In this document: piece by piece, positions 26,384-36,251 of the stretch
Position numbering within the stretch: the first letter of the stretch is position 1
Layout of the letters: each line of letters opens with the position of its first letter
Origin: Sinomicrobium pectinilyticum
Lineage (GTDB): Bacteria > Bacteroidota > Bacteroidia > Flavobacteriales > Flavobacteriaceae
Length of the DNA stretch: 64,000 bases
Assembly (NCBI RefSeq): GCF_003725735.1
Contig: NZ_RJTM01000094.1
Span: forward strand, 18,928 to 82,927
Direction of reading: 5' to 3'
Notes under the pieces: generated by a model
What the model was told of the DNA's origin: nothing
Database searches by the model: none
Seen by the model: only the letters and a program-made list of their open reading frames with translations
Program-made: the position numbers and the translations under genes

Positions 26384-28264
26384 TTAGTGGTTAGGGTTTT
26401 TTACAATCTTAGGGTTGTTGTTCAGCACATCCTGGGCGATCTCGGAATAGTAATTTCCAAACCGGAAGCGATCGGAAGCGGTTACACGGCTTGGTCTGAC
26501 AATCTTGTAGATATACTTTTCATGATCTGCATTTCCGGGATTGTACACTTTATAAGGCCATATTCCATAGGGCTGTGTCTGCCGTTTGGTAGCGCTTCCT
26601 ATATTTTGTGTGATCCCAGATTCCGTAATCTCCGAACCGTCCATTACCAGATGGGCAATCCGCCAGCGCTTCAGGTCAAAAAAGTACAGGCCCTCAAAGG
26701 CGAGCTCCACATACCGTTCGTGAGCTATCCTGTCAAAGGTTATATCTCCGGGGGTAAGCGGTACGGTAATCCCGGCTCTCTCCCGGACCCTGTTCATATA
26801 ATCCGCCGCCACATCGGACTGGCCGAGTTCAAAAGCAGCTTCGGCAGCATTTAACAGCACTTCTCCGAAGCGGTAACGGATAAACCACACATCGCTCATT
26901 ACCCCACGTTGCCCCGAACCATCCTTGGGGTCCTGGTATTTCCGGATATAAAAGCCGGATTGTGCCACGTGTTCCAGTCCGTCAATAGGCCCGTCAAAAC
27001 CAACAACCTGCACGGAAGTACCGTCAACATCCTTGCTTTGCCCCCTGGAATCTCCACTGATTACGGAACCGTCGGGCATTTGTATTCCGGCAAAAATATC
27101 CACCTCCCTGCCTTTAAAGGACGAACCGGGTACAATTACAGTACCTTGCAGGCGCGCGTCCCGGTTTTCGAAGATATCTCCTATGTTATCGTAGGCGATA
27201 TATGCTCCGGAGGCATCTTTATTGGGCAACGGTGCAAATTCTCCCTCCAGGGTTTCAAAAGATTGTACGAAATTCAGTGAAGGGTTTATGCGCCCTCCCT
27301 CTTCTTCTTCGGCGCCAAACCGGGGTTGGTTGGATATGGTAAAACCATGCCTTTTGCCGGTTTGTAATTTGTAGTCTTCTACAAAAATAGCCTCGGGATT
27401 GCTGGCCTTATCGTAAAAGATACTGGCAAAATTATCTGCCAGGTCGGGTTTCTTCTGATACAGTGCATAAGCTCCCGCTTCTCCGTCTATAATTCTCTGT
27501 GCTGCCTGCAATGCGGCAGTATAATAACCATTCGCCCTGTCTGCCGGAATGCCTACTTCTCCACCCGGCAGCGATACCTGGGGGATTGTGGACCCGTATT
27601 TGGCTATGGAACCGGCATATAATGCCGCCCTGCATTGCATGGCAAGGGCTGCACCCATGCTGGCCCGTGATTTGGAATTTACGTCATCGGGAAGCATTTC
27701 CATGATCTCTTCCGCCTCTGCAATAACAAAATCATATATGGCTGCTTCGGTTTCCCTCGGATGCTGGAGATATGTAGGATCTCCGCTGTAATCGTACTCC
27801 ATAGGTTCGAGAATAAGCGGAACACCTCCCATACGCTTTACCATAGTAAAATAATACGAGGCCCGTAAAAACCTGGCTTCTGCAATAAAACGGGTTTTAT
27901 CTTCTTCTTCCAGACCTTCCGAATCCGTAACTCCCTGTATAAAAATATTGATATCGCGGATGTAACCGTAATCCCATGTGCGCCAGTCACCATATCCCCA
28001 TCTATTGTTCTGAAATGCCCCGTAACTCCCGTTATCGGACCAGAAAGCCATATTAAAACCGGAGAGCGACTGCCAGGACTCCACCGTTCCGAAATCATAA
28101 TACCGGTTATACAGGTCCGCAAGAATAGACAAGGTCAGTTCCGGACTGTTATAGGCTTTATCCGTAGGGATGATCTGTGTGGGTTCGCGGTTCAGGAAAT
28201 CATCGTCATTGCAACCACCTAACCATAAAGTCAATGCTATCAGGGTATATATATATTTTTTCAT
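26384..28264 (-). CDS. SusD/RagB-family glycan-binding lipoprotein (ECF-controlled locus)
   Basis: A 626-residue SusD lipoprotein with signal LTLWLGGC (Cys18). Diagnostic parts are ARFLRASYYFTMVKRMGGVPLI, an HPRETEAAIYDFVIAEAEEI helix, FIRYRFGEVLLNAAEAAFELG and YVELAFEGLYFFDLKRWR, with a longer-than-usual C-terminal tail (ending VLNNNPKIVKNPNH). It follows its SusC by 15 bases. It is the surface glycan-capture partner for the STN-SusC; the substrate is unknown because the downstream enzymes are of poorly known families. Confidence 0.94.
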   Translation of the reverse strand: MKKYIYTLIALTLWLGGCNDDDFLNREPTQIIPTDKAYNSPELTLSILADLYNRYYDFGTVESWQSLSGFNMAFWSDNGSYGAFQNNRWGYGDWRTWDYGYIRDINIFIQGVTDSEGLEEEDKTRFIAEARFLRASYYFTMVKRMGGVPLILEPMEYDYSGDPTYLQHPRETEAAIYDFVIAEAEEIMEMLPDDVNSKSRASMGAALAMQCRAALYAGSIAKYGSTIPQVSLPGGEVGIPADRANGYYTAALQAAQRIIDGEAGAYALYQKKPDLADNFASIFYDKASNPEAIFVEDYKLQTGKRHGFTISNQPRFGAEEEEGGRINPSLNFVQSFETLEGEFAPLPNKDASGAYIAYDNIGDIFENRDARLQGTVIVPGSSFKGREVDIFAGIQMPDGSVISGDSRGQSKDVDGTSVQVVGFDGPIDGLEHVAQSGFYIRKYQDPKDGSGQRGVMSDVWFIRYRFGEVLLNAAEAAFELGQSDVAADYMNRVRERAGITVPLTPGDITFDRIAHERYVELAFEGLYFFDLKRWRIAHLVMDGSEITESGITQNIGSATKRQTQPYGIWPYKVYNPGNADHEKYIYKIVRPSRVTASDRFRFGNYYSEIAQDVLNNNPKIVKNPNH

Positions 28265-28279
28265 CTCTGTTCTTTTGCT

Positions 28280-31200
28280 TTATAATGAAATATTCACACC
28301 TAAGTTCACAAACTTATTCGGAGGGTATTGTAACCCGTTGGTATCTGCTATTTCCGGATCCACTCCAAATTTGGACAGGTTATCTATGGAAAACAGGTTA
28401 TACCCGTTTATATAGAACCTCATTTTCTGCACACCGAATTTGTCCAGGAGAGCTTTGGGAAGCGTGTAACCGAGTTCAAGTGTTCTTGCCCTTATGTAGG
28501 TTACATTGTGCAGCCAGAATGTGGAATTCCTGTAGCTGCTGTGTCCGCCGTGATTATAGCGAAGCGGCGGGTACTTGCCGGATATCCATTCGCTCTCCGT
28601 GTCGAAAGGATCGGCACGGTGCCAGCGATCCAGCAATATCCGGTTAAGTGCCCCTTCGTTCTGGTAAGGGACCCTCGTTTCATGCTCCTGATTCCAGGAA
28701 TACCCTGAAGCCCCGGAGAAATCTGCGGTAAGGTCAAAGCCTTTATACGCCATCCGGAGGCTGAACCCGAAATTGACATTAGGATTAAACGAGGTGTATC
28801 CGATAGGTCTCTCGTCATTACCGTTAATATATCCGTCACCATTAAAATCCTTATAGATAATATCGCCCGGCAACAAAGTGGAATTTCCCTGTCCGTCTAT
28901 ATTTACCGGGTAGTTATCGATCTCTTCCTGGTTTTGAAACTGTCCTATGGCCGTAAGCCCCCAGAAAATATTTTCATATCTGCCTTCCCGGCGGTTCCGG
29001 TATTCCTGAAGGGCATTGGCATACCGCGGCTTATAGCTATCGAGGAACTTGCTCCTGGAAACCGAAGCATTTCCGCTAACCGTAAAAGTGAGTTCTCCGA
29101 AATTTCCGGAATAGGCCAGTGCCCCTTCTATACCATAACGGGCATCGCTGTTTACATTTTCATCCGGAAGGCCGTAACCTACTTCACTGGGGATCAATAT
29201 ATCATATTTCCGTCCCCTTAACCCGGTACGTTTTCTGTAGAAATATTCGAAAGACCCGCTCAGTTTACTGTCGAACAGGTAGAAATCCGCTCCGATGTTG
29301 GTTATCTTACTTTTGAACCAGCTAAAATTGGTTATGGGTATTCCCCGGTTTCGCGAACCTACTACAACATCTCCGTCCAGGATGACCTGCGACACATTGT
29401 AATTATACCCGCTCAGGTAATCATAAGCTCCCAATCCCGTAACATTCCGGTTATCATCCCCCAGGACACCATAGGAAGCACGGAATTTCAAATCATTTAA
29501 AACCGTGTTCTCCCCGAGAAAATTTTGCATAAACGGCTCGTCAGTTATACGCCATCCCCCTGATACGGAAGGAAAGAAACCGGTCCTCTTCCCGGGAGCA
29601 AACATCCAGGAGGCATCGCGCCTTCCGGACAGTTCCAGGTAATACCGGTTTTTGTAATTGTAGCTTATTCTCCCTACATAACCTATTCTTGCTTCTTCAT
29701 TATCACTGTCATCAAATGTGTCCATATCCTTGAAATAGATCAGGGGAAGGTCGTTGTTATCCGGTACGGAATGCACCCACTGCCGTGTTTCGCGGTCTTC
29801 TTTTCGTTCTACCACAAAAAAGGATTCGATATTGTGGTTGCCAAAAGAATTTTTATAATGCAGCTGCCCCTGGTACAGTTGGCGGAACACTTTTTTGTTC
29901 TCCCTTTCCCGCCAGGGATTGGTACTTCCTCCCGTAACTTCATAAGTATCGGTATCCGGATGATAAGTATAAGCTTCATAAGTATATTCGTGACCATCGA
30001 GTACCCGGTCGGCAAGGTAGTAGGAATACATTCCTTTCAGGGTGAGCCCATCTATATAAGGAATATCGTATTCTCCCGTAAAATTGGTCTGGATAACCCT
30101 CCAGGTATCCAGGGCATATCCTCCGATTTCCTTATTGTGCAATGCCCAGTTCGTTTCATTATGTCCTATATCATTGAGATAATCCGGGTTATCATTAGCG
30201 TAGGGGCGCTCAAAAGGGCGGTTCCTCAGAATGGCAAAACGAGGTAACCAGTAATCGTCGGCCCCGGGAATTCCCGGATTGTCCCGTATCTCTATTCTCC
30301 CGTTGATCTGTACACCCACACGAAGACGATCGGAGATATTCGCATCTACATTACTTTGAATATTGGTCCGTTCAAACGTAAATTCATCTCCCAGCACGGA
30401 CTCCTGCTTTAAGCGGGTGGCAGAAAGATAATAATTGATCTTTTCGGAGCCTCCGGAAGCATTTATATTGATATTGGTAAGCGGGGCATTTTTCTTGATA
30501 ATAAAATCTTTCCAGTTAAAGGACTGATAGCCATACTCTGTACCTATCCGGTATTTTTCCAGTTCCTCCGGGGTAATGTTCGTCTGCCCGAACTGGTTGA
30601 CATCGGCTTCGGCTTTCATCAGCATCCATTGGTAAGAATCGTTTACCGGTTCGGGGAACCTCGACCAGTTCTGCCAGCCGGTATACGCATTGATATTTAC
30701 GGTATTCCTGGAGCCTTTCTTTCCTCGTTTGGTAGTGACTACCACCACCCCGTTTGCTGCCCGGACGCCGTAAATGGCCGCAGAAGCATCTTTCAGGACG
30801 GTAAGGCTTTCTATGTCATTCGGAGCAAGATTATTAAATTGCCCTTCATCCTGCGGCACACCGTCTATTATAAATAAGGGGGTTCCCATGTTACGGATCT
30901 GTACGGCGGCACTAGCCCCCGGCCGCCCATCGGCCATCCGAAAGGTGACTCCCGGAATCTTTCCAGCCAGGCCTGAACTCACGGTAGCACCTCCGTGTAC
31001 ATTCTCCATATCTTCACTGGTTATAGTAGCTATCGAGCCTGTGAGCGATTTTTTATCCTGTGCGGAGTAGCCGGTAATAACCACTTCGTCGAGTTGCTGG
31101 GCGTCTTCCTGCATGGTTATATCAATACGTGTTTTCCCGGCAACTGCTACTTCCTGTGAAATAAAACCTACGTAGGAAAAGGTAATGACATCATCTTCGG

Positions 31201-31720
31201 TAACGCTGAGTTCGTAATTACCATCGAAATCCGTAGAGGTCCCTTTGGGCTTATCCTTGACCAGGATATTCACGCCGGGCAATGGCACTCCTTTATCGTC
31301 AATCACGGTCCCTTCTACTGTTTTTTCCTGTGGTTTTTCTTCCGCTTTTTTTACCGGAGGGGGTATCCTGATCTTTTTTACGGCTATAGTGTTATTCTTT
31401 TGTAAAAAAGATACATGGGCTTCCCTGGAGACCATTTTCAGAATTTCGGCGACACTCCGGTTCCGGGCATCCAGGGTAATTTTTTTATGGGTATTATAGA
31501 TAATTCCTTCTTCATAGAAGAAAACAAAGTCGGTCTTGCTTTCTATGGTCTTCAGGATCTGTTCTACTGACACATCCTTCACTACCACATTGATATAGAC
31601 ATCCCGAATGTTCTGTGAGGTCGCTTTTGATGCAAAAGCTAATCCGGAAAATGTCCAGATGCTCAGTATAACTGTGCGTAAAGTCATGATAATACACGCC
31701 TTGGCAAGATTATTTTTCAT
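28280..31720 (-). CDS. SusC-like TonB-dependent receptor with STN signalling domain
   Basis: A receptor of about 1146 residues. The start at 31720 (MKNNLAKACIIMTLR) was preferred to the frame's first ATG at 31777 because it places a normal signal peptide. After the signal comes an STN (secretin/TonB N-terminal) domain (about 30-105, VNVVVKDVSVEQILKTIE), a carboxypeptidase-regulatory-like domain (GTSTDFDGNYEL, LDEVVITGY), a plug (PLFIIDGVPQ; DASAAIYGVRAANGVVVVTT) and a 22-strand-type barrel ending LGVNISL. The STN domain contacts FecR in the periplasm, and the FecR gene lies immediately upstream, so transport and signalling are coupled. Confidence 0.95.
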   Translation of the reverse strand: MKNNLAKACIIMTLRTVILSIWTFSGLAFASKATSQNIRDVYINVVVKDVSVEQILKTIESKTDFVFFYEEGIIYNTHKKITLDARNRSVAEILKMVSREAHVSFLQKNNTIAVKKIRIPPPVKKAEEKPQEKTVEGTVIDDKGVPLPGVNILVKDKPKGTSTDFDGNYELSVTEDDVITFSYVGFISQEVAVAGKTRIDITMQEDAQQLDEVVITGYSAQDKKSLTGSIATITSEDMENVHGGATVSSGLAGKIPGVTFRMADGRPGASAAVQIRNMGTPLFIIDGVPQDEGQFNNLAPNDIESLTVLKDASAAIYGVRAANGVVVVTTKRGKKGSRNTVNINAYTGWQNWSRFPEPVNDSYQWMLMKAEADVNQFGQTNITPEELEKYRIGTEYGYQSFNWKDFIIKKNAPLTNININASGGSEKINYYLSATRLKQESVLGDEFTFERTNIQSNVDANISDRLRVGVQINGRIEIRDNPGIPGADDYWLPRFAILRNRPFERPYANDNPDYLNDIGHNETNWALHNKEIGGYALDTWRVIQTNFTGEYDIPYIDGLTLKGMYSYYLADRVLDGHEYTYEAYTYHPDTDTYEVTGGSTNPWRERENKKVFRQLYQGQLHYKNSFGNHNIESFFVVERKEDRETRQWVHSVPDNNDLPLIYFKDMDTFDDSDNEEARIGYVGRISYNYKNRYYLELSGRRDASWMFAPGKRTGFFPSVSGGWRITDEPFMQNFLGENTVLNDLKFRASYGVLGDDNRNVTGLGAYDYLSGYNYNVSQVILDGDVVVGSRNRGIPITNFSWFKSKITNIGADFYLFDSKLSGSFEYFYRKRTGLRGRKYDILIPSEVGYGLPDENVNSDARYGIEGALAYSGNFGELTFTVSGNASVSRSKFLDSYKPRYANALQEYRNRREGRYENIFWGLTAIGQFQNQEEIDNYPVNIDGQGNSTLLPGDIIYKDFNGDGYINGNDERPIGYTSFNPNVNFGFSLRMAYKGFDLTADFSGASGYSWNQEHETRVPYQNEGALNRILLDRWHRADPFDTESEWISGKYPPLRYNHGGHSSYRNSTFWLHNVTYIRARTLELGYTLPKALLDKFGVQKMRFYINGYNLFSIDNLSKFGVDPEIADTNGLQYPPNKFVNLGVNISL

Positions 31721-31860
31721 AATTTTGTGAAGATTAAGTGAAACTTCGGTTTCGTTTGGTTTCCGGCCTTCTATCAATTGCGCTAACAGTGGTAAGGAGG
31801 CCGCTTTTTTTGGTTTATATGTGCATTGTTATCCGGTTGGTTTATTCATATATCGGTGTT

Positions 31861-32907
31861 TTATCTGGTACAGTCTTTTCCGTTTATAATGACGGTATCC
31901 TTTGTTATTTCATATGAGACTCCCAGGGCATATCTGAAGCTGTGCAACACACTGGACAATCCCTGATTTTTATGGTCTCCGGTTATTACACATTTTTTAA
32001 GCCCTGGATTTTTAAGTATTACTTTTACGCCATACCAGCGTTCGAGCATTTTTGCCGCCTGGTCCAGGGGCGTCCTGTTAAAGGATAAAATACCGTTTTT
32101 CCACATAGCTATGCTGGCTATGTCCACTTCCCTTGTGATAAAATTCTGCTCATCTTCACGGTAGACAGCCTGCTGACTGGGGTTGAGCAATACATGCTGC
32201 TCTTCTTCGCTCTCTTTACCGGTTTCTCCTTTACTCACCTCAACCAGCCCGGTGGCTACGGAAACTTCCACTTCTTCTTCATTTTCATAAGCCTTTATAT
32301 TAAAAGACGTACCCAAAACCCGGGTGGTAAGCTCACCTGTTTTCACAAGAAAAGGATGTTTTTTATCTTTCGTCACTTCAAAAAAGGCTTCCCCGCGCAG
32401 GGTCACTTCCCTGACATCGCCGGAAAAGCGATCGGGAAAAACCAGTTCGGTATTAGAATTAAGTCTCACTACCGTACCGTCGGGCAAAGTAATTGTTGCT
32501 TTTTCCCCGGAGGAGATATGCTGGGTAACCATGACCGGAGGCGGTAAAGGCTTTTCTCGGTTTTTAAAATACCAGATCCCCGAAACGGAAAGCAATAAAA
32601 CCAGTATTGCCGCAACCCGGTAATATACATATCCCTGTTCCATGTCCCGGGGCCGGTGGACCCTGCGTCTCTTATCCGCTTTTTCCAGTAGTTGGTGAAA
32701 GCGGGTATCCGATACTGTTTCTCTTTCAGGATGATCCTCGTTTTTTTTTAATTCTTCCCAGTGTTCGTCCATCCATTTTCGCATCCTGCTTTCAGAACCG
32801 GATTCCTTGATCCAGTCCATCAGCCGATGGTACTCTTCCTCATTTATGGTATTTTCCCGGAATTTTTTGAATAGTATTTCTATTTCCTTCTCCCTGTTCA
32901 TCTCCAT
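31861..32907 (-). CDS. FecR-family anti-sigma factor
   Basis: A membrane anti-sigma factor of about 348 residues. The cytoplasmic sigma-binding part (about 1-85, EEYHRLMDWIKESGSESRMRKW) is followed by one membrane helix (VAAILVLLLSVSGIWYF), the FecR sensor domain (TLPDGTVVRLNSNTELVFPDRFSGDVREV, GEAFFEVTKDKKHPFLV) and a C-terminal DUF4974/STN-like domain (LDQAAKMLERWYGVKV). The start is uncertain: 32934, 32907 and 32901 are all in frame, and 32907 was used. It lies ahead of STN-SusC and behind an ECF-type promoter element (32968-32998). The cognate sigma gene is probably 35511-36116. Confidence 0.93.
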   Translation of the reverse strand: MEMNREKEIEILFKKFRENTINEEEYHRLMDWIKESGSESRMRKWMDEHWEELKKNEDHPERETVSDTRFHQLLEKADKRRRVHRPRDMEQGYVYYRVAAILVLLLSVSGIWYFKNREKPLPPPVMVTQHISSGEKATITLPDGTVVRLNSNTELVFPDRFSGDVREVTLRGEAFFEVTKDKKHPFLVKTGELTTRVLGTSFNIKAYENEEEVEVSVATGLVEVSKGETGKESEEEQHVLLNPSQQAVYREDEQNFITREVDIASIAMWKNGILSFNRTPLDQAAKMLERWYGVKVILKNPGLKKCVITGDHKNQGLSSVLHSFRYALGVSYEITKDTVIINGKDCTR

Positions 32908-32967
32908 GTTATGGTTTACAGTGGGCACGGTCACCAGTGTCCTCTACTCTCGCCGTCCTTCACATAT

Positions 32968-32998
32968 ACATCACACGTAGCCCGGTGTAAAGTCCCAA
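32968..32998 (-). promoter_or_regulatory. candidate ECF-sigma promoter of the FecR-SusCD operon
   Basis: On the minus strand the element reads TTGGGACTTT, then CTACGTGTGATGT after a short spacer. The same element occurs before the GH127-like gene (35414-35444), with 23 of 31 aligned positions identical and the blocks exactly the same distance apart. Block spacing fits -35/-10 geometry. It lies 34-61 bases before the possible FecR starts, in the right orientation. Confidence 0.6.
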
Positions 32999-33049
32999 CT
33001 TTAAAATAATTTTTTTTGACTTTTTGTGTCGCTGTCTTCCGGACTGGTA

Positions 33050-35173
33050 TTATTCCCTTATGTTATAGGTTGGAAATTCAGTGATTCTCAGCGTTGTACA
33101 TCCGTAGGGTATAAGAATAATATCTTTTAGATCTCCCGAAGATTTACTGTTATTCCAGAAGCCGGGCATAACCGGCACCCCGTTCACGTCTTTCCATTCT
33201 TCTGCTTTAACTCCCTTAAGGTGCAGTTCCACCGGGGCATTTTCAAGGTTCCAGGGATAGTTTTCTTTCAGGTCCTTCTCCACAACCTGTATATTCTCTT
33301 CAGGATTATTTATAACAGACTCCAATAAACCATAGTTCCAGTCTGCCGCAGGATAAAATTCACGGAACTCCCCGTAACCGTCTTTCCGGTCCTTTCTTTT
33401 CTCATGATGCGGTATTTTAAGAGCATACACCAAAGGCCCCCGCTCTACAGCGGCGGAAAACTCATACCACCTGGAAGTCCGTATTTTCATAGGTAATTGC
33501 AATACCACTTCATCTCCGGATTCCCATTTTCTGTCTATTATGGCAATCTGTTCCTGAATATCTGCGTTTACTTTCTCCCCGTTTACGGTAATGACGGGAT
33601 TGTCCGTCCATCCGGGGATGCGCAGATGGAACGGAAAGGAGGCCGACCCGGATAATGTCAGTTTAAAACGGACCGTATCCCTGAAAGGATATTCCGTGGT
33701 TTCATGGAGTTCCAGGTCTACCCCGCCGGCAACTTTGAGTTCTGCCCGACTGGGGGCGTATTGCAGGGCTGCTACACCACCGTCCTTTGTTCCGTAAAAA
33801 AGGTTTTGAACAAACTTGGGCCAGGACTGGTGCATATTGGTTGTACAGCAGGTATAACCCGTTACCGTACCGTATACGAAATCGGTAAAATGGTGGTTAT
33901 GGGTCTCAAAAGCAGCATCTATACGGTCGCTTATTTCCACCTGGTTAGCCGCCTGGAAATACTGTTTGGCCATATAATCGTCCGATGCCTGGGTAGGCAG
34001 GGCATTATAAGTAATCTTTTCCAGCAGGTCGGCAAATTCCATATCCCCGGTGATCTGTACCATACTTTCCAGCGAAAACATCATTTCGGAAACGGAACAG
34101 AACTCAATACCGCGAACCGGATTGTTGCCGTGTAAGGGCTCATCTCCCCCGTACATTCCCTGGGGCTGACCGTGAAATTGTTTTATATCCCGGAATGCTT
34201 TTTTAACGGCGCGAAGATATTTATCGTCGGTTTCTTTCTGATAACGTACTACGGGCTCCTTGATCCCTTGTGCCAGGTTTACGGTATGTATACCTCCTGG
34301 TTTGGAAAGGGTGATTTTACTTATTTCCAGGGAATCAAAAGGATAACCTTTTGTGCTCCCGAAAGACCAGGGATGTCCCGGATCGGCATCTTTGACTTCG
34401 TTGAGAAATACTGTTGTCCAGGGAAATGTCTGTTCGTGTATGAGGTCTCCGAGTTTCAGGAGGAATTCATCGCCGGTTATGTTATACAACCAATAGACCA
34501 CCTGCAAATTGTCCCCTCCCCTGCGGTTGCCCCAGAACGAGAGGAAATCGAGAGGTTTTTCGGGTAGTTCTTTTAGCTGGTATTTGAAATACCTGGTAAG
34601 GGCGGTAATCACCCTCTTGTCTCCGGTAGCTTCGTAATGCTGTTTCAATATTTTAAGCATGATCATTTTGGGCCACCAGTCCCGGCGTGCCCCCCGTTGC
34701 AATCCAGGCTCATGTTCCGGTTCTTTCTCAAAAGGTACCGGGCCGAGATAACCGTCGTCGGTCTGGTTGTTCAGTGTCCATTCGATCCAGGGTTTTGCTT
34801 TTTCCTTAAGTGTGTCGTTATCGAGTATATATGCCAGGGGAAGCAGGCCGTCAATCCAGTAGGGGCCTCTTTCCCATCCGTCGCCATCGCCCCCGAGCCA
34901 GCCGTTCCTTTCACCCACAACTTCCGAATAGATGGAATCCATTTTCCCCGTCATCCCGTTTGCCATCCGGTGCAGTTGTTCTTCGAGCCATCCTTCCGCG
35001 CGTATAGCTCCCAGGGGCAATTCCAGGTATGGTTTTGGTTGTAAGGGTTTCCTGTTCTGTAAATAGTTGGCAGAAGCTATCTCGTTTTTCTCCTTCACTT
35101 CCGGAGTCCTTTCTTCTTCTTTACACGACAACAATAACAGAACAATGCCGAAACAGGTAATAATATTTTTCAT
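33050..35173 (-). CDS. GH127-like beta-L-arabinofuranosidase family lipoprotein (DUF1680)
   Basis: A lipoprotein of about 707 residues (start 35173, MKNIITCFGIVLLLLSC, Cys17) with the (alpha/alpha)6 barrel of the DUF1680/GH127 clan. It shows LPLGAIRAEGWLEEQLHRM and GPYWIDGLLPLAY at the start. The Zn-thiolate site of the clan is kept: Glu-x-Cys in IEFCSV (about 357) and the adjacent Cys-Cys in GYTCCTTNMHQ (about 441), where one Cys is the nucleophile in characterised GH127 enzymes. It is separated from sigma by 337 bases and has its own ECF-type promoter. Beta-L-arabinofuranosidase activity is plausible, but GH127-like subfamilies vary in substrate. Confidence 0.82.
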   Translation of the reverse strand: MKNIITCFGIVLLLLSCKEEERTPEVKEKNEIASANYLQNRKPLQPKPYLELPLGAIRAEGWLEEQLHRMANGMTGKMDSIYSEVVGERNGWLGGDGDGWERGPYWIDGLLPLAYILDNDTLKEKAKPWIEWTLNNQTDDGYLGPVPFEKEPEHEPGLQRGARRDWWPKMIMLKILKQHYEATGDKRVITALTRYFKYQLKELPEKPLDFLSFWGNRRGGDNLQVVYWLYNITGDEFLLKLGDLIHEQTFPWTTVFLNEVKDADPGHPWSFGSTKGYPFDSLEISKITLSKPGGIHTVNLAQGIKEPVVRYQKETDDKYLRAVKKAFRDIKQFHGQPQGMYGGDEPLHGNNPVRGIEFCSVSEMMFSLESMVQITGDMEFADLLEKITYNALPTQASDDYMAKQYFQAANQVEISDRIDAAFETHNHHFTDFVYGTVTGYTCCTTNMHQSWPKFVQNLFYGTKDGGVAALQYAPSRAELKVAGGVDLELHETTEYPFRDTVRFKLTLSGSASFPFHLRIPGWTDNPVITVNGEKVNADIQEQIAIIDRKWESGDEVVLQLPMKIRTSRWYEFSAAVERGPLVYALKIPHHEKRKDRKDGYGEFREFYPAADWNYGLLESVINNPEENIQVVEKDLKENYPWNLENAPVELHLKGVKAEEWKDVNGVPVMPGFWNNSKSSGDLKDIILIPYGCTTLRITEFPTYNIRE

Positions 35174-35413
35174 GTCTTTTTTACTATTTTTCAATGGTCG
35201 CGACCTGTCCCTAAGTATTGAGGGGTGGAATCTCCATCTGACCAACAGGAAGTTTCTCGCTTTTCAACAGGTGATAAAACTCAATCCGGATAAAGTTTTC
35301 CCGATTTTCATCCTCTGTTCCCAAAAGGGAAAAAACCGATATTCCGGAAATTCATTAAAAAATGAATTTTATCAGGTACTAAATTCTCAATTGTAAAAAC
35401 TTATTCTTTGTAA

Positions 35414-35444
35414 ACAACACACATAACTACCTGCAAAGTCCCAA
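35414..35444 (-). promoter_or_regulatory. candidate ECF-sigma promoter of the GH127-like gene
   Basis: On the minus strand: TTGGGACTTT, then TTATGTGTGTTGT, matching the element before FecR (32968-32998) in both blocks and in spacing. It lies about 240 bases before the GH127-like start, giving a long leader. The surrounding gap 35174-35510 holds no gene; a 12-bp palindrome, TTCCCGCGGGAA, is at 35478-35489. Confidence 0.6.
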
Positions 35445-35510
35445 TACCTTTTTGTTTTTTTTATCTCATACAAAATATTCCCGCGGGAAGTAAAAATAAG
35501 GAACTGAAAA

Positions 35511-36116
35511 TCAGAAGAAATGATATACGGACAGGAGAAAGAAAAATTTAATGGTATTTTCCAGGTGAGGCTGTAATTGCACTTTTATCGTTTCGAAGAT
35601 CTTCCAGAGATGGTTTTTTACAGTTTTCTGGGAAATGCCCATAATATCGGCAATTTCCGCATTGGTCTTTCCTTCTTCCCTGGACATTATATAAATGGAA
35701 CGTTTTTTCTGTGGCAGATGATCTACAATATCGTCGAGGATATCGCGATATTCCGAGAATATCACTTCCGATTCCGTATCTTCCCGGAGTTCGGAAACAT
35801 TTCTCCAGAGTTCGTCACGGATAACAGCTCGTTGTGAAGCATTTCGCAAATAATTCAGGGTAAGGTTTTTTGCCATCGTATACAGAAGGGAACTGAAAGA
35901 CCCTTTCAGCTTTATCTCTTCTCTCTTTTCCCAGATCCTTATAAATACTTCCTGTACAATTTCTTCAGCGATGTATTCGGATTTGGTATAGGAAAATACA
36001 AAACCGTACAGCCTCTTCTCCATAAGTTCGAATATGGTCTGAAAGGCTGTACGGTCACCTTTGCTAAAAGGTTTTAGCAATGTGTCGTCTATAGTATGAA
36101 TTGTAGGCTTTTTCAC
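35511..36116 (-). CDS. ECF RNA polymerase sigma-70 factor
   Basis: A 201-residue extracytoplasmic-function sigma factor of the type that partners FecR and SusC in Bacteroidota. Region 2 is at about 25-95 (LYGFVFSYTKSEYIAEEIVQEVFIRIW, with the DNA-melting aromatic residues), and region 4 at about 130-185 (LPQKKRSIYIMSREEGKTNAEIADIMGIS, then KTVKNHLWK as recognition helix). It ends in a hydrophobic tail, FFFLLSVYHFF, unusual for a soluble factor. It is followed by the GH127-like gene and the FecR operon, both carrying the same promoter element. It lies 135 bases after the GH92 gene on the same strand, so read-through from the mannan operon is possible. Confidence 0.93.
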   Translation of the reverse strand: MKKPTIHTIDDTLLKPFSKGDRTAFQTIFELMEKRLYGFVFSYTKSEYIAEEIVQEVFIRIWEKREEIKLKGSFSSLLYTMAKNLTLNYLRNASQRAVIRDELWRNVSELREDTESEVIFSEYRDILDDIVDHLPQKKRSIYIMSREEGKTNAEIADIMGISQKTVKNHLWKIFETIKVQLQPHLENTIKFFFLLSVYHFF

Positions 36117-36251
36117 CGAAGGGAAACTATACTTTTATCCAGCGGTATAAACTTAGCAACAATTAGTGTTTTAACAAAATTTTATCTGTTTTTTTCGCAA
36201 ATTAACTTTTAAAACCTTTTAAAATTCACAAAAACACTACGTAATTATCTA

